This document shows, one piece after another, positions 1 through 6,213 of a stretch of 7,437 nt of DNA (position 1 is the stretch's first letter; each line of letters begins with the position of its first letter). The position numbers and the translations under genes were made by a program. The stretch is from Acidimicrobiales bacterium (GTDB taxonomy: Bacteria > Actinomycetota > Acidimicrobiia > Acidimicrobiales > JABEUL01), in assembly GCA_013044465.1 (NCBI GenBank), contig JABEUL010000225.1, forward strand, positions 1 to 7,437. Direction: 5' to 3'. The notes beneath the pieces were generated by a model. That model did not search any database, was not told where the DNA came from, and saw nothing but the letters and a program-made list of their open reading frames with translations.

Positions 1-299
1 ATGTCATTGAGGTTGTACTCTGCCATTGATTCAATATCGACGAATTCGACTAATTCATCACCCTCAAGTTTAAGAAGCCTTCTATCCAACATTGACACAA
101 CTACCAATGTCCCATCTGGCATCCATCCGAGACCAGATGGTTGACCTATTACTTCATAAATGCGCTCTAGGGTGCCCTCACCGTCTACTGTCCATACACC
201 ATGGTCAAAAAAATCAGAGAACCACAATTTTGAGTCATGCCACCTTGGGCACTCAGCGTAATAAAGATTCTTGGCAACGAGATGCGGTTCGAGTGACAC
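1..299 (-). CDS. SMP-30/gluconolactonase/LRE-family protein, N-terminal part (cut by window edge)
   Basis: Reading the minus strand from a GTG at 299 gives 99 codons open to the window edge. The residues match the N-terminus of the SMP-30/gluconolactonase beta-propeller family: YYAECPRWHDSKLWFSD (residues 13-29), then QPSGLGWMPDGTLVVVS (53-69), and ND at 98-99. E16 is at the place of the family's metal-binding glutamate, and the ND pair lies where the family has a substrate/metal-site asparagine. Members are Ca/Zn-dependent lactonases that hydrolyse sugar or other lactones. An in-frame TAG lies two codons before the GTG, so this is the most upstream start possible. The homology begins a few residues later, as expected for a complete N-terminus. 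It lies 52 nt downstream of the mycothiol-enzyme-like gene on the same strand, probably one operon, although a TATGCT box 5 nt before the GTG could drive leaderless expression. The substrate is unknown; the remaining two thirds lie outside the window. Confidence 0.85.
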   Translation of the reverse strand, partial: MSLEPHLVAKNLYYAECPRWHDSKLWFSDFFDHGVWTVDGEGTLERIYEVIGQPSGLGWMPDGTLVVVSMLDRRLLKLEGDELVEFVDIESMAEYNLND

Positions 300-351
300 G
301 CCCTAGCATATCTCTAAAAGTGCCACTTTGCACGCATGATTCCGAGCAAAT

Positions 352-1182
352 TTAGATTGTAAAAGCCAGGTTCTCAAACAGCTGTCTACTCAAATCTACT
401 TCGCCAAGAAGCGACACTTTGCTATCTAAAAGTCCTGATAGATTCACTCTTCCCCCGATTAGCCTAAAAAATGTGAATGCATCAGCCCTCAAATGGGCAA
501 AGTGATCGGGACTGTTTAGTGAAAAGGATTCAACAGCTAATGCTTTATCCCCAACTTCAATCAGCCACTTCCTCTCTATATCACCATAAAGTTCTATGAT
601 GACTTGACTTCCTTTTGGAATAGCTGCCCGTTTGCCCACGATGTAACCGAGACCCGTCTCGGGTTCGCTCATTGCCATTGCCAAATGGTCCTTATCTATA
701 TGTGGCTCTAAACCCAGCGCTCGACGGATGTCGTCTTCGTGGATATAGCAGTCAAAATGTCTAATCCTCATAAACCGCCCATAAGTTTCATTAGGACCAG
801 CCGGTGTCCACGAAGGCTTATCAAAATCTGCCTGAGTCATAGGGCCCAATGACGCCAGCCTAAGCTCGACCACTTCCTCCAAGTCCTTTATAACTTGATC
901 GCCACTCATTTTTCGATAGGATTCAACCCACATTTCATTTGCCCTCGCTACATCATTTTTTAAGTAGTCATAGCTAGGCAGTTCAATAGTTGGCATTACT
1001 TTGCCTACCAGCATTGATTCAGTTCCAACAATATGACTGAAAATATCCTTTACAGTCCAACCTGGTAGTGAGCTTTTTACATTGAAGCGTTCCTCATCAA
1101 GAGACTTTCCGAGATCAACTAGTGCTAGATACTCCTCTTTTAATAATGGGAATAGACGTTCTTTATCGACATTTGTTGACAT
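352..1182 (-). CDS. Maleylpyruvate isomerase/mycothiol-dependent enzyme family protein (DinB-like, MDMPI_N)
   Basis: This is a 276-residue protein of the actinobacterial mycothiol-dependent maleylpyruvate isomerase family, a DinB-like four-helix bundle plus a small C-terminal domain. GWTVKDIFSHIVG (41-53) is the typical first metal-site helix, with H50. RHFDCYIHEDDIRRALG (141-157) is the second, with D144 and H148. Corynebacterium glutamicum MDMPI, as I recall, uses H52, E144 and H148, so a three-ligand metal site looks intact. The C-terminal DAFTFFRLIGGR (234-245) is typical of the family's second domain. Members use mycothiol as cofactor or substrate in isomerisation or thiol transfer in the cytoplasm; most are uncharacterised, and the gentisate pathway is not implied here. 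The ATG start is supported by GGAGAGG at 1188-1194, with 5 nt spacing. It is transcribed divergently from the DsbA-like gene and is followed by the SMP-30 gene. Family is firm; reaction is unknown. Confidence 0.85.
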   Translation of the reverse strand: MSTNVDKERLFPLLKEEYLALVDLGKSLDEERFNVKSSLPGWTVKDIFSHIVGTESMLVGKVMPTIELPSYDYLKNDVARANEMWVESYRKMSGDQVIKDLEEVVELRLASLGPMTQADFDKPSWTPAGPNETYGRFMRIRHFDCYIHEDDIRRALGLEPHIDKDHLAMAMSEPETGLGYIVGKRAAIPKGSQVIIELYGDIERKWLIEVGDKALAVESFSLNSPDHFAHLRADAFTFFRLIGGRVNLSGLLDSKVSLLGEVDLSRQLFENLAFTI

Positions 1183-1187
1183 AATTA

Positions 1188-1194
1188 CCTCTCC
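1188..1194 (-). promoter_or_regulatory. Strong ribosome binding site of the MDMPI-family gene
   Basis: The minus strand reads GGAGAGG, five bases before the ATG at 1182. It is one of only three good Shine-Dalgarno sequences in the window (the others precede the TrpB2-like and antitoxin genes) and it fixes this start. The rest of the divergent region up to about 1285 holds no promoter I would defend on either strand. Confidence 0.75.
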
Positions 1195-1285
1195 AAGGCT
1201 TCATAGTAGGCATTAACTGGTCTCAATCTAGTAAATTCAAGAGCAATTGGCCAGTTGTGGTGAGCTTTTTGCACTTTGCTCAGAT

Positions 1286-2068
1286 ATGGACAATGATAGA
1301 TTCGTGACTTCAAGACTAACGGACATCTTCTCCTCGACTCAAGATTCCGCTCCAGATATTCCCAACCAGATAGATTTTCACCTTGATATCATGTGCCCAT
1401 GGGCATATAGAACCTCGCTTTGGATTCGACAAGTCAGAGAGTTGACAGATCTAACTATCAATTGGAAATTCTTTAGCCTCGAAGAGGTCAATCGCAAGGA
1501 AGGAAAGAAACACCCGTGGGAGAGGAGTTGGTCTTATGGGTGGTCAATGATGCGGATAGGGGTGTTGCTTCGAAGAGAGTCCATGGACCTTTTAGATAAG
1601 TGGTATTTGCGAGCTGGCCGAGCATTGCACGAGGAGGGCATAAAACCACACGATCCTGAAGTAGCTAAGACCCTATTAGCCGAGATAGGAGTCGATCCAG
1701 GCCTGCTAGATATAGCAATTGAAGATTCCTCAACTCACGAAGATATCAAAATCGAGCACCAAAGGGTAGTGGAATCAGGCGGCTATGGAGTTCCTACGTT
1801 GTTTTTCCCAAGCGGATACTCACTTTTTGGACCAGTTATATTGCAAGTTCCAACCGGACAAGGTGCTATTCGCCTTTGGCATTCGATTTGCGCCTGGCAA
1901 GAATTCCCTTATCTATTTGAAATTCAGCATCCAAAGACTAAGATTGACTTTGAAGAGATAGTTCATGCCTTTAGACCCTACGTAAAGGCTCGAGATTGGG
2001 TAAGTATAAACCGAGGTGAAATTATCCACATCCCAACCGATGAAGAACTAAGAAATATTGGAGGTTAG
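1286..2068 (+). CDS. DsbA-fold thioredoxin-like protein, Rv2466c (mycothiol-dependent nitroreductase)-like, CPWA active site
   Basis: This 260-residue protein has a thioredoxin fold with the helical insertion of the DsbA/FrnE class. QIDFHLDIMCPWAYRTSLWI (28-47) holds the active-site motif C37-P-W-A40. GGYGVPTLFF (165-174) contains the cis-proline loop (P170). LFGPVILQVPTGQGAIRLWH (180-199) lines up with FFGPVLSKIPRGEEAGKLWD as I recall it from Mycobacterium tuberculosis Rv2466c, a mycothiol-dependent reductase with CPWC. Here the second cysteine is alanine, so dithiol oxidoreductase chemistry is not possible at this motif; a monothiol, mycothiol- or GST-kappa-like role is more likely. Compared with Rv2466c (about 207 residues) there are extra segments at both ends, including about 40 residues after PKTK. 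The start is uncertain: ATG 1286 is preferred, but the frame is open to a TTG at 1247 and neither has a clear Shine-Dalgarno. Only 6 nt separate its stop from the next gene, implying co-translation with the TrpB2-like enzyme. Confidence 0.8.
   Translation: MDNDRFVTSRLTDIFSSTQDSAPDIPNQIDFHLDIMCPWAYRTSLWIRQVRELTDLTINWKFFSLEEVNRKEGKKHPWERSWSYGWSMMRIGVLLRRESMDLLDKWYLRAGRALHEEGIKPHDPEVAKTLLAEIGVDPGLLDIAIEDSSTHEDIKIEHQRVVESGGYGVPTLFFPSGYSLFGPVILQVPTGQGAIRLWHSICAWQEFPYLFEIQHPKTKIDFEEIVHAFRPYVKARDWVSINRGEIIHIPTDEELRNIGG
2060..2064 (+). promoter_or_regulatory. Ribosome binding site deciding the TrpB2 start
   Basis: GGAGG sits inside the last codons of the DsbA-like gene, 10 nt before a GTG (2075) and 16 nt before an ATG (2081). 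The spacing favours the GTG. Its position inside the upstream gene suggests translational coupling of the pair. Confidence 0.6.
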
Positions 2069-2074
2069 ATCAGA

Positions 2075-3454
2075 GTGCCAATGGACGATGCCATAATGCA
2101 GCACAAGTTTGAACTAAGTGAGAGCGAGATGCCAACTACTTGGTATAACGTAATCCCAGATCTCCCGGTGCCACCACCTCCTCCTTTGCACCCGGGAACT
2201 CTCCAGCCAGTGGGCCCTGCGGACTTGGAGCCATTGTTTCCAATGGATTTGATACTTCAAGAAGTTAGCCAGGAGAAATATATTGAAATCCCAGGTGGGG
2301 TGTTAGATGTGTATCGCCAGTGGAGGCCTTCGCCACTTTATAGGGCGCACCGGTTAGAAAAAGCTCTTGGGACTCCTGCTCGGATTTACTACAAATATGA
2401 AGGCGTCTCACCTGCCGGTTCCCACAAACCAAATACCGCAGTGCCTCAGGCGTATTACAACGCAAAATCTGGAGTTAAAAAGCTCACAACTGAAACCGGT
2501 GCTGGTCAGTGGGGAACTGCTCTTTGCTATGCAAGCGCACTTTATGGACTGGACTGCGAGGTTTGGCAAGTAGGTGCTTCCTATGATCAAAAACCTTATC
2601 GACGAGTAATGATGGAAGCCTTTGGGGGGAAAGTCCACCGATCACCAAGTGCTATTACTTCAGCTGGAAAGTCCATTTTGGACCAAAATCTTAATCACAC
2701 AGGATCATTAGGAATTGCGATTTCTGAAGCTGTGGAGGTTGCGGCCAAAGATCCTGAGACCAGATATGCACTGGGCAGTGTTTTAAACCACGTGTTACTA
2801 CACCAAACAATTATCGGTGAAGAGGCGCTTTTGCAGCTAAAGCTAGCCGGTGAATCTGATGTCGACCTTTTAGTTGGCTGTACGGGTGGAGGATCGAATT
2901 TTGGAGGACTTTCATTCCCATTCTTAAGAGAGAAATTAGCTGGACGAATGAATCCAGTTATACGCGCAGTTGAGCCTGCATCATGTCCGTCTCTCACCAA
3001 AGGTATCTACGCCTACGACTTCGGTGACACTGCAGGGATGACCCCTCTTTTAAAGATGCACACACTTGGACATGACTTTATCCCCGATCCCATTCATGCA
3101 GGTGGCCTTCGATACCACGGAATGTCTCCTTTGATCTCACATATCTACGAACTAGGTCTAATGGAAGCAATATCAATTCCACAGATTGAGTGCTTTAACG
3201 CAGCCATTACATTTACTAGATCAGAAGGTATCCTGCCTGCTCCTGAACCCACTCATGCCCTAGCTGCAGCCATAAGAGAAGCTTTAATTGCCAAAGAGAC
3301 CGGTGAAGAAAAAGTAATACTGACGGCCCTTTGTGGACACGGGCACTTAGACCTTGCTGCCTATGAGGCATTTCTCTCAGGTTCAATGGTTGACGAAGAA
3401 ATATCCGAAGAACGATTCGCAAGCGGACTTTCAACTATTCCATCTGTCTCGTGA
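2075..3454 (+). CDS. TrpB2-type tryptophan synthase beta-like PLP-dependent enzyme
   Basis: This is a 459-residue, full-length fold-type II PLP enzyme of the TrpB2 group (TrpB-like, TIGR01415 type). Visible marks are the long N-terminal extension with [20 protein letters not shown] (23-42), [16 protein letters not shown] (84-99), the Schiff-base lysine K118 in [11 protein letters not shown], the catalytic-glutamate motif TETGAGQWG (139-147, E140), the phosphate loop GGGSN (271-275), GLRYHG (344-349) and [10 protein letters not shown] (421-430). TrpB2 enzymes make tryptophan from serine and indole without a stable TrpA partner, and some are thought to serve other beta-replacement reactions. 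No trpA or other trp gene is visible here, so indole salvage or a different nucleophile is possible. C420 stands where TrpB usually has the serine that contacts the pyridine nitrogen. The GTG start has GGAGG 10 nt upstream; ATG 2081 is the alternative. It follows the DsbA-like gene by 6 nt. Confidence 0.93.
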   Translation: MPMDDAIMQHKFELSESEMPTTWYNVIPDLPVPPPPPLHPGTLQPVGPADLEPLFPMDLILQEVSQEKYIEIPGGVLDVYRQWRPSPLYRAHRLEKALGTPARIYYKYEGVSPAGSHKPNTAVPQAYYNAKSGVKKLTTETGAGQWGTALCYASALYGLDCEVWQVGASYDQKPYRRVMMEAFGGKVHRSPSAITSAGKSILDQNLNHTGSLGIAISEAVEVAAKDPETRYALGSVLNHVLLHQTIIGEEALLQLKLAGESDVDLLVGCTGGGSNFGGLSFPFLREKLAGRMNPVIRAVEPASCPSLTKGIYAYDFGDTAGMTPLLKMHTLGHDFIPDPIHAGGLRYHGMSPLISHIYELGLMEAISIPQIECFNAAITFTRSEGILPAPEPTHALAAAIREALIAKETGEEKVILTALCGHGHLDLAAYEAFLSGSMVDEEISEERFASGLSTIPSVS

Positions 3455-3510
3455 AGCCCATTAGGATCTAGTTAAATCATAAACTGCTCAATTTGGCATT
3501 CAGGGCTGTT

Positions 3511-3527
3511 TTGGACTAAATGTCCAA
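3511..3527 (+). terminator. Possible weak terminator hairpin after the TrpB2-like gene
   Basis: A perfect 6-bp stem, TTGGAC and GTCCAA, encloses a 5-nt TAAAT loop 57 nt after the TrpB2 stop. It is followed only by CTCTTTCT, not a clean T-run, so termination would be weak. It could instead be an operator ahead of the DsrE-like gene. Confidence 0.3.
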
Positions 3528-3598
3528 CTCTTTCTACATGCTGAATGGGAATAAAATACTAAGCACACTCAAGTGCATCTACTAAGTCATGATCTTGA

Positions 3599-3604
3599 TA
3601 GTAT
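3599..3604 (+). promoter_or_regulatory. -10 box for a leaderless DsrE-like transcript
   Basis: TAGTAT ends 6 nt before the ATG at 3611, which places the expected transcription start on the ATG itself. There is no Shine-Dalgarno before this start. No convincing -35 is seen. This is the TANNNT pattern of actinobacterial leaderless genes, and it suggests the gene has its own promoter although it lies behind the TrpB2-like gene. Confidence 0.4.
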
Positions 3605-3610
3605 TGCCGC

Positions 3611-3976
3611 ATGAAAGTTGCATATATTTTTTCCACCTCTGGTCACACTGCTGATTATAAGTTAGGACAGATGATTCTCCCCCAACTTGAAGCTGGCGTA
3701 CACGGAGTTGAAGTAGTGGGCATGATGTTCTTTGACGACAACAACTACGTCCTCAGAAAAGGAGACCCCATCGGGGAGCGTCTGTCTAAAGTTGCAGCAG
3801 AGCAAAATATTCTCCTCATGATGTGTGACAGATGTGCACTTTCAAGAGGACTTGCAATTGGAGAACCTGGAAACTGTAGCGCATCTGGAGTAGTCGACAA
3901 TGTAGTGGCTGGATGTTTCCCAGCACTTTATGGCGCATTAGCCGGAAATCCACCAGATCATATAATCACTCTTTAG
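3611..3976 (+). CDS. DsrE-fold small cysteine protein, similar to DsrE-related 'SaoD'
   Basis: A 121-residue cytoplasmic protein with the DsrE/TusD-like alpha/beta fold pattern: MKVAYIFST opens the first strand, GVEVVGMMFFDDNNYVLRKG (31-50) is the second strand and loop, and LLMMCDRCALSRGLA (68-82) carries a C72-x-x-C75 pair. C89 and C102 are further cysteines, the latter in GCFPALYGALAGNPPDHIITL at the C-terminus. DsrE-family proteins act as sulfur-relay partners, holding persulfide on a cysteine. From memory it closely resembles the DsrE-related family named SaoD in NCBI annotation, whose exact role is not established, so I give no symbol. The ATG has no ribosome binding site but a TAGTAT box 6 nt upstream. 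It sits 156 nt behind the TrpB2-like gene on the same strand, so a shared sulfur or thiol function is plausible but unproven. None of the usual Dsr or Tus partners is nearby. Confidence 0.78.
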   Translation: MKVAYIFSTSGHTADYKLGQMILPQLEAGVHGVEVVGMMFFDDNNYVLRKGDPIGERLSKVAAEQNILLMMCDRCALSRGLAIGEPGNCSASGVVDNVVAGCFPALYGALAGNPPDHIITL

Positions 3977-4429
3977 TTTGGCATTTAAATCAAGAGATTA
4001 CCTTCCCAAAATAAAGATGTCTTAGATTGATCTGAATTAATTAAAGCTATGTCCAATTTGGCCTAATGCAAGAATCATGCGATTCAAAATCAGCTAATGG
4101 CAAGACAGAAGCGCCAAACAACATCATTCTTCTTGAACTGAAACAACTGGAAAGCTATCCACAGCCATTTCCCAACCAGAGGTTGTCGTGATCTTCTTTT
4201 AGGTTTGACGACTTTTCTGGCACCAATAACTTTGAGACCGCTTTTTTAATTTTTGTCCTCGGGAATTGGCAACTTGCATTGGAATCTGAGGCAATTCATC
4301 TTTCAGAAAGTATGAGAATTCACAAATTTAGACAGCTGATGCAATAATCAATACTGATTGGACTTGCCCATTGTAGGAAATTGCCATTTAGTGACTGATT
4401 CTCAAGTGATGACTTGTTCAACTTGATAC
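3977..4429. other. Intergenic stretch with no supportable gene
   Basis: About 450 bases between two convergent genes. No frame shows a recognisable protein. The best minus-strand stretch is roughly 40 codons ending near 4155 (LLVPEKSSNLKEDHDNLWLG), open but with no start signal or family. Small inverted repeats are present: CAACC-AGA-GGTTG at 4173-4185 followed by a T-rich stretch, CTTTC-A-GAAAG at 4300-4310, and CAAGT-GATG-ACTTG at 4403-4416 just past the ATPase stop. Any could be a weak terminator; none has a classic GC stem plus T-run. CAATTTGGC at 4054-4062 also occurs at 3489-3497. No tRNA, CRISPR or transposon end is seen. Confidence 0.6.
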
Positions 4430-5713
4430 TCACTCGCTTTGCCATATGTGGCACAATGGAAGCGCAATTAATCGATCGCCAAAGGGAAGCACTTTGTCAC
4501 CTAGATAAATGACTACTCCCTTCACAAATGGTTGGCTAACTTTGTCCATTTTGTCGCGTAAGAATGAAAGGTGCTTGAAGTCACTGCGATCGACAAAGGT
4601 AGATGACTTGACTTCGATTGCTACAACTTTGCCGTCGGGTGCCTCGGCTATAACATCTATTTGAGGACCGTCAGGAGAGCGAAAATGATATAAAGTCGGG
4701 CGTGAGCCAGAAGCAAATGATACTTGGCGCACAAGTTCGTCAATCACAAATGTTTCGACTAACGGTCCGAGTAATGGAGCATTTGGCAATAACAATCCGG
4801 TGGGATCAATGCCGAGAATACTTGCGGCAAGCCCGCTATCGGTGAAGTGGATCTTTGGGTGCTTCACTGCCCGAGCAGTTATATTTCGCGACCAAGAAGG
4901 AAGTTGGCGTATCAGGTAAATGCTTTCAAGCAGCGGCAGGTAGTTACGCGACAAAGTACTTCGGTCAATCCCTGTTGAAGCACCTACTGAAACCACGTTC
5001 ATTTCTTGAGAAGTTCGAGAGGCAATTACTCGTAATAGTCTAGGCAGTTCACTTAAATGTCGTCCACGGGCAATTAGAGGAACATCACGTTCAATGATGG
5101 TTGCAACATAACTATCAAACCAAATATCCTTGGCCTCATCTGTGAGGTCTTGAATTTCGGGAAATCCCCCACGACAAATTATTTGTAAATATTCGTTACG
5201 CGACAGGTACTTCCTATTCGTCTGATTTAAATTGGCCTCGGGATCAAAAAGCCGACGAAGCAGGCTGTCTGCATCAGGACCTAATTGCTCAACTTCGCCT
5301 TGGGAATAGGGCCATAGGTCAATGATGGCTGCTCTCCCGGCAAGGGACTCTGAGAGTCCAGCAGTTGTCAAGAATCTCGACGACCCAGTTAGGAGAAATT
5401 GACCCGGCGATCGGTCACTGTCTACTATCATCTTGACAGCCCGCACCAATTTATCTCCTGCTCGTTGAAACTCGTCAATAAAAAGCGGCCTTTTAAAAGC
5501 GCTTAAAAAAGCTGCAGGATCGGTTTGGCAAGCTTCAAAATAGCTTGCATCGTCGAGTGAAACTATGGTCGCATTAAAAGACCTGGCAAGTTCACCAGCC
5601 AATGTTGTCTTTCCAGACTGGCGGGGTCCGTTGAGCACAACAACCCTAAATGACTTAAGTGCATTTTCGGTTATACGCTGGGCATGTCGTAGCCGAGTTT
5701 GATATTTGAGCAT
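4430..5713 (-). CDS. AAA_14/DUF4143-family ATP-binding protein
   Basis: A 427-residue P-loop ATPase of the widespread AAA_14 plus DUF4143 family. Residues from ATG 5713: VVVLNGPRQSGKTTLAGELA (24-43) is Walker A with K35; RPLFIDEFQRAG (75-86) is Walker B with D80-E81; FLLTGSSRFL (106-115) is the sensor strand; SESLAGRAAIIDLWPYSQGE (121-140) is the family's arginine-containing segment. A winged-helix-like region follows at about 225-275 (SRTSQEMNVVSVGASTGI). The DUF4143 part has QIDVIAEAPDGKVVAIEVKSS (351-371), with D353, E367 and K369 forming a nuclease-fold ID...ExK motif. Function in this family is largely unknown; genes are often orphan and horizontally shared, and the nuclease-like core may be inactive. 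The ATG is preferred over a GTG at 5731 because a -35/-10 pair ends 8 nt before the ATG. The GTG would lie inside this promoter and would give a duplicated N-terminus, MLKYHQ-MLKYQT. Confidence 0.88.
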   Translation of the reverse strand: MLKYQTRLRHAQRITENALKSFRVVVLNGPRQSGKTTLAGELARSFNATIVSLDDASYFEACQTDPAAFLSAFKRPLFIDEFQRAGDKLVRAVKMIVDSDRSPGQFLLTGSSRFLTTAGLSESLAGRAAIIDLWPYSQGEVEQLGPDADSLLRRLFDPEANLNQTNRKYLSRNEYLQIICRGGFPEIQDLTDEAKDIWFDSYVATIIERDVPLIARGRHLSELPRLLRVIASRTSQEMNVVSVGASTGIDRSTLSRNYLPLLESIYLIRQLPSWSRNITARAVKHPKIHFTDSGLAASILGIDPTGLLLPNAPLLGPLVETFVIDELVRQVSFASGSRPTLYHFRSPDGPQIDVIAEAPDGKVVAIEVKSSTFVDRSDFKHLSFLRDKMDKVSQPFVKGVVIYLGDKVLPFGDRLIALPLCHIWQSE

Positions 5714-5776
5714 TTGGTGATACTTTAGCACACATTTGGAGTCACTTCAATGCGCATTTGGTGGCTATTTGCAAAT
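5711..5776. repeat. Three imperfect 22-bp direct repeats over the ATPase promoter and start
   Basis: The heptamer CATTTGG occurs at 5711-5717, 5733-5739 and 5755-5761, spaced exactly 22 bp, two turns of B-DNA. The full 22-bp units agree at about 14/22 (first and second), 13/22 (first and third) and 11/22 (second and third); the core and the G at position 9 are shared by all. On the gene strand each reads CCAAATG; the first copy contains the ATG start, the second lies in the -35/-10 spacer and the third lies upstream of the -35. The third unit ends in the palindrome ATTTGCAAAT (5767-5776). Same-face spacing fits cooperative binding of a regulator, perhaps autoregulation. Iteron-like origin repeats are the other common form, but no replication gene is seen. 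Confidence 0.6.
5722..5750 (-). promoter_or_regulatory. Candidate leaderless promoter of the AAA_14/DUF4143 ATPase
   Basis: On the minus strand TTGAAG (-35, 5745-5750) and TAAAGT (-10, 5722-5727) are separated by 17 nt. Each matches 4 of 6 consensus bases. The -10 ends 8 nt before the ATG at 5713, so the transcript would begin at or next to the start codon. The site is embedded in the 22-bp repeats. Confidence 0.4.
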
Positions 5777-5826
5777 TTGACGATTTCTTGGCCTCTCCGC
5801 CTTTTATCTCCCAACCGGACTTTCAC

Positions 5827-5838
5827 CTTGGATCCAAG
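5827..5838. repeat. 12-bp perfect palindrome CTTGGATCCAAG
   Basis: This self-complementary 12-mer lies in the gap between the membrane-protein gene and the ATPase gene, about 75 nt upstream of the ATPase -35. It has no loop longer than 4 nt and no T-run on the coding strand, so it is a poor terminator. A dimeric repressor site is possible. It could be chance. Confidence 0.3.
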
Positions 5839-5862
5839 CTATTTGATTTTTCGAGAGTCAGA

Positions 5863-6213
5863 TCAAGCCACAAGTATTACCATTGTAGAGAAAAAAACCG
5901 CGATTGCCAGTGCCAGTTGAATGAACCCTGCACCTAAATATCCAGCAACTGTGAGGCTTTTCTTTGTAATAGATCTCTTCGAGCCCCTTAATATGCCAAT
6001 AACTTCGAATGCGCCTACTACAGAAACAAACGTAGAACACACAGACATAATGAGTACAACCAAAAACAGCCACCAATATCCACGAATACTGTCAAAAGCC
6101 ATGACGCCTGCCTCTATGTAAAAAACTAAGGAAACTAACCCTAGAGCCATACCTGCAATAAAAACAAGGTAGTTTGCGAGTTGAAACCCGACCCTGGAAG
6201 TTTTCTTAATCAT
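5863..6213 (-). CDS. Small membrane protein with three predicted transmembrane helices, no family recognised
   Basis: The 116-residue protein is strongly hydrophobic. Predicted helices by eye, numbered from ATG 6213, are about 10-35 (FQLANYLVFIAGMALGLVSL), 45-68 (YWWLFLVVLIMSVCSTFVSV) and 88-115 (AGFIQLALAIAVFFSTMVIL). A short basic stretch, RGSKRSITKKS (76-86), lies between the second and third helices and would by the positive-inside rule face the cytoplasm, as would the basic N-terminus MIKKTSR. No motif points to transport or catalysis, and I do not recognise the family. The frame is open five codons further to a TTG at 6228 (TTG-ATT-AAA-CAT-GAG-ATG). Neither start has a good ribosome binding site, so the N-terminus is uncertain. 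It lies between the toxin-antitoxin-like pair and the ATPase on the same strand, with over 100 nt of gap on both sides, so an operon is not indicated. Confidence 0.6.
   Translation of the reverse strand: MIKKTSRVGFQLANYLVFIAGMALGLVSLVFYIEAGVMAFDSIRGYWWLFLVVLIMSVCSTFVSVVGAFEVIGILRGSKRSITKKSLTVAGYLGAGFIQLALAIAVFFSTMVILVA

Noticed and set aside
92..355. Open plus-strand frame of 87 codons
   Set aside because: It lies opposite the lactonase coding sequence, whose minus-strand translation shows clear family motifs; the plus frame has none.
1247..1285. TTG 1247 as the start of the DsbA-fold gene
   Set aside because: No Shine-Dalgarno or well-spaced TANNNT precedes it, and the extra 13 residues add nothing recognisable; ATG 1286 is preferred, though not proven.
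4403..4416. CAAGT-GATG-ACTTG as terminator of the ATPase gene
   Set aside because: The stem is only 5 bp, is not GC-rich and has no T-run on the minus strand.
4855..5043. Plus-strand frame of 62 codons inside the ATPase gene
   Set aside because: It is antisense to a conserved DUF4143-family coding sequence, with no start signal or family.
5711..5776. 22-bp repeats as plasmid iterons or a CRISPR
   Set aside because: There is no replication initiator gene or AT-rich origin structure nearby, and there are no spacers of CRISPR type; the overlap with a promoter fits an operator better.
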